Shown in pieces: positions 7,168 through 8,781 of a DNA stretch of 8,781 nt. Origin of the DNA: Pseudomonas sp. (GTDB taxonomy: Bacteria; Pseudomonadota; Gammaproteobacteria; Pseudomonadales; Pseudomonadaceae); NCBI GenBank assembly GCA_003523465.1, contig DQAA01000093.1, positions 211 through 8,991 of the forward strand, written 5' to 3'. The notes beneath the pieces are model-generated. The model saw only the letters and a program-made list of their open reading frames with translations. It was not told where the DNA came from and did not search any database. Made by a program: the position numbers and the translations under genes. Position 1 is the stretch's first letter. Each line of letters starts with the position of its first letter.

Positions 7168-7181
7168 CCTTGGGAGATGTT

Positions 7182-7228
7182 GCTACAGGCCACGTAAATC
7201 ATGGCCTGTAGCGTTTTGATCGTTTTTT
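7182..7228 (+). terminator. Rho-independent terminator of the GcvR-like gene
   Basis: GCTACAGGCCA (7182-7192) and TGGCCTGTAGC (7202-7212) form a perfect 11-bp stem with a 9-nt loop. On the plus strand it is followed by G-TTTT-GATCG-TTTTTT. The T-rich side shows it ends plus-strand transcripts, so the DnaA-box region would be transcribed as the 3' UTR of the ACT gene. On the minus strand no T-run follows, so it is at best a weak terminator for rarD. The stem ends 18 bp before the rarD stop. Confidence 0.85.
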
Positions 7229-7232
7229 GATC
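7214..7232. repeat. T-rich tract with two TTTTGATC repeats at the rarD stop
   Basis: TTTTGATC occurs at 7214-7221 and 7225-7232, 11 bp apart. The second copy includes two bases of the rarD stop codon. The tract doubles as the terminator's T-run. On the minus strand it reads as tandem GATCAAAA units, loosely like the GATC-headed AT-rich repeats of enterobacterial origin unwinding elements. Confidence 0.5.
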
Positions 7233-8118
7233 AGGCGCGGCGACGCAGGCTCAGCCAGGCATCGACGCTATACAGGGCCAGACCGGCCCAGATGAACATG
7301 AACGCCACCAGCGTGCTGCTCGACAGGTGCTCGTCGAACAGCAGTACCGCCTGTAGCAACACCAGGGTCGGCGCCAGGTACTGCAGGAAGCCCAAGGTGG
7401 TGTAGGGCAGGTGGCGAGCGGCGGCGTTGAAGCTGACCAGCGGTACCAGGGTCACCGGGCCGGCAGCGATCAGCCACAGCGCCTGGGTGGTGGTGTAGAA
7501 CTCTGGTTGGGCGCTGTTCACCGCCGGGTTCAGCAGCAGCCAGCCGATGGCGATCGGTACCAGCATCCAGGTTTCCACGACTAGGCCGGGCAGCGCCGCG
7601 ACCGGTGCCTGCTTGCGGATCAACCCGTAGAAACCGAAGCTCAGCGCCAGGGCCAGCGACACCCAGGGCAGGCTTCCCACCTGCCACACCTGCTGGGCCA
7701 CGCCCAAGGCCGCCAGACCCACCGCCACCCATTGCAGGCGACGCAGCCGCTCGCCGAGCAGCAGCATGCCCAGCAGCACGTTCACCAGCGGGTTGATGTA
7801 GTAGCCGAGGCTGGCTTCGAGCATGCGGCCGTTGTTCACCGCCCACACGTAGGTCAGCCAGTTGAAGGCGATCAGCGAGCCGCTCAGGGCCAGGATCGCC
7901 AGGCGCCGCGGGTTGTCGCGCAGTTCGCGCCACCAGCCCGGGTGTTTCCAGAACAGCAGCAACAGCGAGCCGAACAGCGCCGACCAGAGCACCCGGTGGA
8001 CGATGATCTCCACCGCCGGAACGCTTTGCAGCATTTTGAAGTAGATGGGGAACAGGCCCCAGATGATGTAGGCGGTCAGGCCGAGAATGTACCCGCGGCG
8101 CGGGTTTGCGGCAGTCAT
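7231..8118 (-). CDS. rarD: RarD, EamA-family (DMT superfamily) inner-membrane permease
   Basis: The gene encodes 295 aa, normal for RarD. About ten hydrophobic helices are visible, near residues 8-28, 36-56, 72-90, 98-120, 128-145, 150-168, 177-197, 212-233, 240-262 and 268-286. Family features are the N-terminal RRGYILGLTAYIIWGLFPIYFK, HRVLWS at 41-46, NWLTYVWAVNNGRMLEASLGYYINPL at about 86-111 and FLQYLAPT at 244-251. RarD is annotated as a chloramphenicol-sensitivity protein, but its natural substrate is not settled; related proteins export metabolites. The start is ATG 8118, with AAGGA 5 nt upstream. It follows srkA on the same strand after 59 bp and may share its transcript or use its own promoter. 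It converges with the ACT-domain gene. Confidence 0.92.
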   Translation of the reverse strand: MTAANPRRGYILGLTAYIIWGLFPIYFKMLQSVPAVEIIVHRVLWSALFGSLLLLFWKHPGWWRELRDNPRRLAILALSGSLIAFNWLTYVWAVNNGRMLEASLGYYINPLVNVLLGMLLLGERLRRLQWVAVGLAALGVAQQVWQVGSLPWVSLALALSFGFYGLIRKQAPVAALPGLVVETWMLVPIAIGWLLLNPAVNSAQPEFYTTTQALWLIAAGPVTLVPLVSFNAAARHLPYTTLGFLQYLAPTLVLLQAVLLFDEHLSSSTLVAFMFIWAGLALYSVDAWLSLRRRA

Positions 8119-8123
8119 GATGG

Positions 8124-8128
8124 TCCTT
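8124..8128 (-). promoter_or_regulatory. Ribosome binding site of rarD
   Basis: On the minus strand AAGGA lies 5 nt before the ATG at 8118, which supports that start over internal alternatives. Confidence 0.7.
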
Positions 8129-8130
8129 GC

Positions 8131-8158
8131 TTAGCTAGCTAAATACGCGGCTATTGTA
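8131..8158 (-). promoter_or_regulatory. Candidate rarD promoter -10 with an adjacent 12-bp palindrome
   Basis: On the minus strand TACAAT (plus 8153-8158, 5 of 6 match to TATAAT) could be a -10 box. No clear -35 is seen at the right distance. TTAGCTAGCTAA (8131-8142) is a perfect 12-bp palindrome lying just downstream of the predicted start site and before the Shine-Dalgarno, a position where a repressor would block initiation. The palindrome is certain; the operator role is inferred. Confidence 0.4.
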
Positions 8159-8177
8159 GACAGACGGGCTGCCGCTT

Positions 8178-8781
8178 CTAGAACAATTTCAGGGGTTCTT
8201 CGTCCAGTGCCGCGCACTGTTCGCGCAGCGCGAGGATCTGGTCGCCCCAATAGCGCTCCTGGCCGAACCACGGGAAGCTGCGCGGGAATGCCGGGTCGTC
8301 CCAGCGGCGCGCCAGCCAGGCGCTGTAGTGCAGCAGGCGCAGGCCGCGCAGGGGTTCGATCAGGGCCAGTTCGCGCGGATCGAAATCATGGAACTCGTTG
8401 TAGCCATCCATCAGTTCGGCCAACTGGCCAAGGCGCTCTTCGCGACTGCCGGCGAGCATCATCCACAGGTCCTGGACGGCCGGGCCCATGCGGCAGTCGT
8501 CGAGGTCGACAATATGGAACACCTCGTCGCGGCACATCATGTTGCCGGGGTGGCAGTCGCCGTGCAGGCGGATCTGCTTGTGCGGGGTGCGGGCGTAGAT
8601 GGCTTCGATGCGCTTGAGCAGGTCGCGGGCCACCGATTCGAAGGCGGGCAGGAGGCTCTTCGGCACGAAATCGCCTTCCAGCAGGGTGGCCAGCGAGGCG
8701 TGACCGAAGTTATCCACCGCCAGGCTCTCGCGTTCGGCGAAGGGGCGGGTAGCGCCGACGGCGTGCAGGCGGCCGAGCAAC
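8178..8781 (-). CDS. srkA: SrkA/YihE-like stress-response Ser/Thr kinase, C-terminal part (cut by window end)
   Basis: About 200 C-terminal residues of a protein normally about 325 aa long are visible; the N-terminus lies beyond the window end. Numbered from the first visible Met, HGDCHPGN (73-80) carries the catalytic-loop Asp, and VDLDD (91-95) the metal-binding Asp of the aminoglycoside-phosphotransferase-like kinase fold. Typical SrkA blocks follow: RMGPAVQDLWMMLAG, LIEPLRGLRLLHYSAWLARRW and DPAFPRSFPWFG. E. coli SrkA (YihE, RdoA) is a cytoplasmic kinase that phosphorylates proteins and protects cells from stress-induced, MazEF-linked death. The E. coli gene lies beside dsbA; here the downstream gene is rarD, which is 59 bp away on the same strand. 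All catalytic residues in the visible part are intact. Confidence 0.93.
   Translation of the reverse strand, partial: LLGRLHAVGATRPFAERESLAVDNFGHASLATLLEGDFVPKSLLPAFESVARDLLKRIEAIYARTPHKQIRLHGDCHPGNMMCRDEVFHIVDLDDCRMGPAVQDLWMMLAGSREERLGQLAELMDGYNEFHDFDPRELALIEPLRGLRLLHYSAWLARRWDDPAFPRSFPWFGQERYWGDQILALREQCAALDEEPLKLF

Noticed and set aside
8710..8718. TTATCCACC, a one-mismatch DnaA box in srkA
   Set aside because: It is isolated, inside coding sequence and explained by the codons of Val-Asp-Asn.
1..8781. CRISPR arrays, tRNA or rRNA genes, insertion sequences, toxin-antitoxin pairs
   Set aside because: No repeat-spacer series, cloverleaf, rRNA segment or transposase was seen. The only mobile-type sequence is the non-coding REPIN.

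Overview
The window is GC-rich, densely coded bacterial chromosome, most likely from a Pseudomonas. The grounds are a REP element of the genus type (arms beginning TGTGGGAGCCGG), a malate synthase G of the Pseudomonas type, the neighbourhood glcB / GcvR-like / rarD / srkA, and the strong GC bias at third codon positions. The species cannot be fixed from the sequence. From memory, P. aeruginosa PAO1 keeps its mks operon far from glcB, so this may be a different Pseudomonas lineage.

Bases 1-3753 (+ strand) hold the 3' part of a translationally coupled mksF-mksE-mksB operon: the kleisin, the winged-helix partner and the SMC-like ATPase of a MukBEF-related condensin. No mksG/jetD nuclease gene follows. 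The operon runs into a REPIN (3776-3858), two REP arms in inverted orientation that separate it from the convergent glcB.

Bases 3869-6046 (- strand) are a complete glcB (malate synthase G, glyoxylate shunt). A 439-bp non-coding region (6047-6485) separates it from a divergent 172-aa protein with two ACT domains, like GcvR. This region carries a candidate glcB promoter, a 14-bp inverted repeat pair, a 12-bp direct repeat pair and a TGCGACC palindrome, all of which could be regulatory.

The most unusual stretch is the 226-bp convergent gap between the GcvR-like gene and rarD (7005-7230). It has two perfect DnaA boxes (TTATCCACA) in the same orientation, each inside a larger repeat CGCGGGGAT-N5-TGTGGATAA, the two copies 113 bp apart. 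It also has a near-consensus DnaA box, a TTGTGCACAA palindrome, a near-consensus IHF site, and a T-rich tract with two TTTTGATC repeats that ends in the rarD stop codon. This looks like part of a replication origin, or a DnaA-titrating or DnaA-reactivating locus, but neither dnaA nor rpmH is present. A strong intrinsic terminator for the GcvR-like transcript (7182-7228) lies inside the same gap.

Bases 7231-8118 (- strand) are rarD (an EamA-family permease). Bases 8178-8781 (- strand) are the C-terminal part of srkA (a YihE/RdoA-like kinase), cut by the window end. These two are co-directional, 59 bp apart, and probably at least partly co-transcribed. Apart from the DnaA-box locus and the regulatory repeats, the window is ordinary core-genome content.
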